Assembly: GCA_027068765.1 (NCBI GenBank)
Contig: JAMOMC010000091.1
Span: 1-35,244 of the forward strand
Length of the DNA stretch: 35,244 nucleotides
DNA from: Campylobacterales bacterium
GTDB taxonomy: Bacteria; Campylobacterota; Campylobacteria; Campylobacterales; QNZT01
Reading direction: 5' to 3'
This document shows positions 34,839-35,244 of this stretch, piece after piece. The stretch's first letter is position 1. Each line of letters begins with the position of its first letter. The position numbers and the translations under genes are program-made. The notes beneath the pieces were generated by a model, which was given only the letters and a program-made list of their open reading frames with translations, did no database searches and had not been told where the DNA came from.

Positions 34839-35237
34839 ATGAAAAAAACTATATTTAAAGATAAGTATCCAGTTTGGAGATTAGAGCTTAAAAAAAGTGA
34901 AATTAGAGAGACAAGTCTTGAAGAGATTATTGATTATTTTAAAAAAGAGATAGAAAATCATTCATTTGCTGAGTATATTGCTTTTTTTGACCACTATGAG
35001 CATATAAAAAGTATTAATGGGACAATTATACCTGAAGTTCTAGATATGCAAAACATCATTTTCTGTTTTGGACCAGATATCTTAGATACACAAATAGCAG
35101 CAGTAAGACCAAGATCTATAGGTGTTTGTCAGTTAAAAAATAGTTATATCATAGAGTTTATGCAAGCTCCAAGCGACAAAGCAAATGATACTATGATAGA
35201 GTGGACAAAAACACTTGAAAATATGTTGAAAATTTAA
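34839..35237 (+). CDS. hypothetical protein (132 aa)
   Basis: I do not recognise this family. The 132-aa product looks soluble, with no signal peptide, membrane segment or paired cysteines, and alternates helices and strands (KEIENHSFAEYIAFFDHYEH; NIIFCFGPDI; IGVCQLKNSYIIEFMQAP). It is likely real because it has its own -10 box, an AAAGG ribosome-binding site 8 nt upstream, no overlap with another gene, and codon use like its neighbours. It is divergent from dnaX and is the last gene in the window; 7 nt follow its stop. Confidence 0.75.
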   Translation: MKKTIFKDKYPVWRLELKKSEIRETSLEEIIDYFKKEIENHSFAEYIAFFDHYEHIKSINGTIIPEVLDMQNIIFCFGPDILDTQIAAVRPRSIGVCQLKNSYIIEFMQAPSDKANDTMIEWTKTLENMLKI

Positions 35238-35244
35238 AAGTTGA

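Noticed and set aside
1-35244. CRISPR array, insertion sequence, prophage or defence island
   Set aside because: No regularly spaced direct repeats, transposase or integrase frames, or toxin-antitoxin pairs were seen; the long genes are ordinary chromosomal ones.

Overview
The window is a stretch of chromosome from a member of the Campylobacterota (Epsilonproteobacteria), most like Sulfurimonas or a close relative. The evidence is the low GC content, AT-rich promoters with a good -10 box but no clear -35, an oorDABC 2-oxoglutarate:acceptor oxidoreductase, a monomeric isocitrate dehydrogenase next to mdh and sucCD (a gene order I recall from Campylobacter), a CetB/CetA-like receptor pair, and a tmRNA tag (ANNTDYRPAHALAA) of the epsilonproteobacterial type. 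The genus is an inference. No phage, insertion sequence, CRISPR array, rRNA or ordinary tRNA gene was seen.

Region 1 (1-9550) holds housekeeping genes in short operons. They are tmRNA (ssrA), a DHH/DHHA1 phosphoesterase and an isolated trpA on the minus strand; panB-ruvB on the plus strand; a PhzF-like protein whose usual catalytic Glu is Lys; a minus-strand operon sulP - 75-aa small protein - alr - phosphoribosyltransferase; and a plus-strand P-loop ATPase. Region 2 (9550-12530) holds ftsK, whose best ribosome-binding site points to an upstream AUU start, and two tandem small paralogous proteins with a helix-turn-helix-like N-terminus. The second of these (59 aa) is below the ORF-track cutoff.

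Region 3 (12420-25905) is the central-carbon block: acnB, mltG, monomeric icd, mdh, fumC, sucC, sucD, oorD, oorA, oorB, oorC. Together these enzymes cover citrate to 2-oxoglutarate to succinyl-CoA to succinate, and fumarate to oxaloacetate. They can run oxidatively or, with ferredoxin-dependent Oor and a citrate-cleaving enzyme encoded elsewhere, as a reductive TCA cycle. The acnB and icd promoters both carry GTAAC/GTTAC repeats ending 24-25 nt before the -10 box, which suggests shared control.

Region 4 (25905-35244) holds a disulfide/thioredoxin operon (BdbC-like, DsbA-like, TlpA-like lipoprotein) closed by a clear terminator; a hybrid sensor histidine kinase with NMT1/THI5-like and SBP_bac_3-like input domains plus its OmpR-type response regulator; a PAS protein overlapping a chemoreceptor with a zinc-binding CZB domain; dnaX (minus strand) with an A AAA AAG slippery site in the frame needed to make a short gamma form; and an unrecognised 132-aa protein.

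Non-ATG starts are common: TTG for trpA, sulP, the PAS protein, the chemoreceptor and dnaX; GTG for alr and oorC; possibly ATT for ftsK. I did not find one large novel system. The best leads are the acnB/icd operator pair, the tandem small HTH-like proteins beside it, the dnaX slippery site, the PAS/CZB receptor pair, and the PhzF-like protein with a changed active site.
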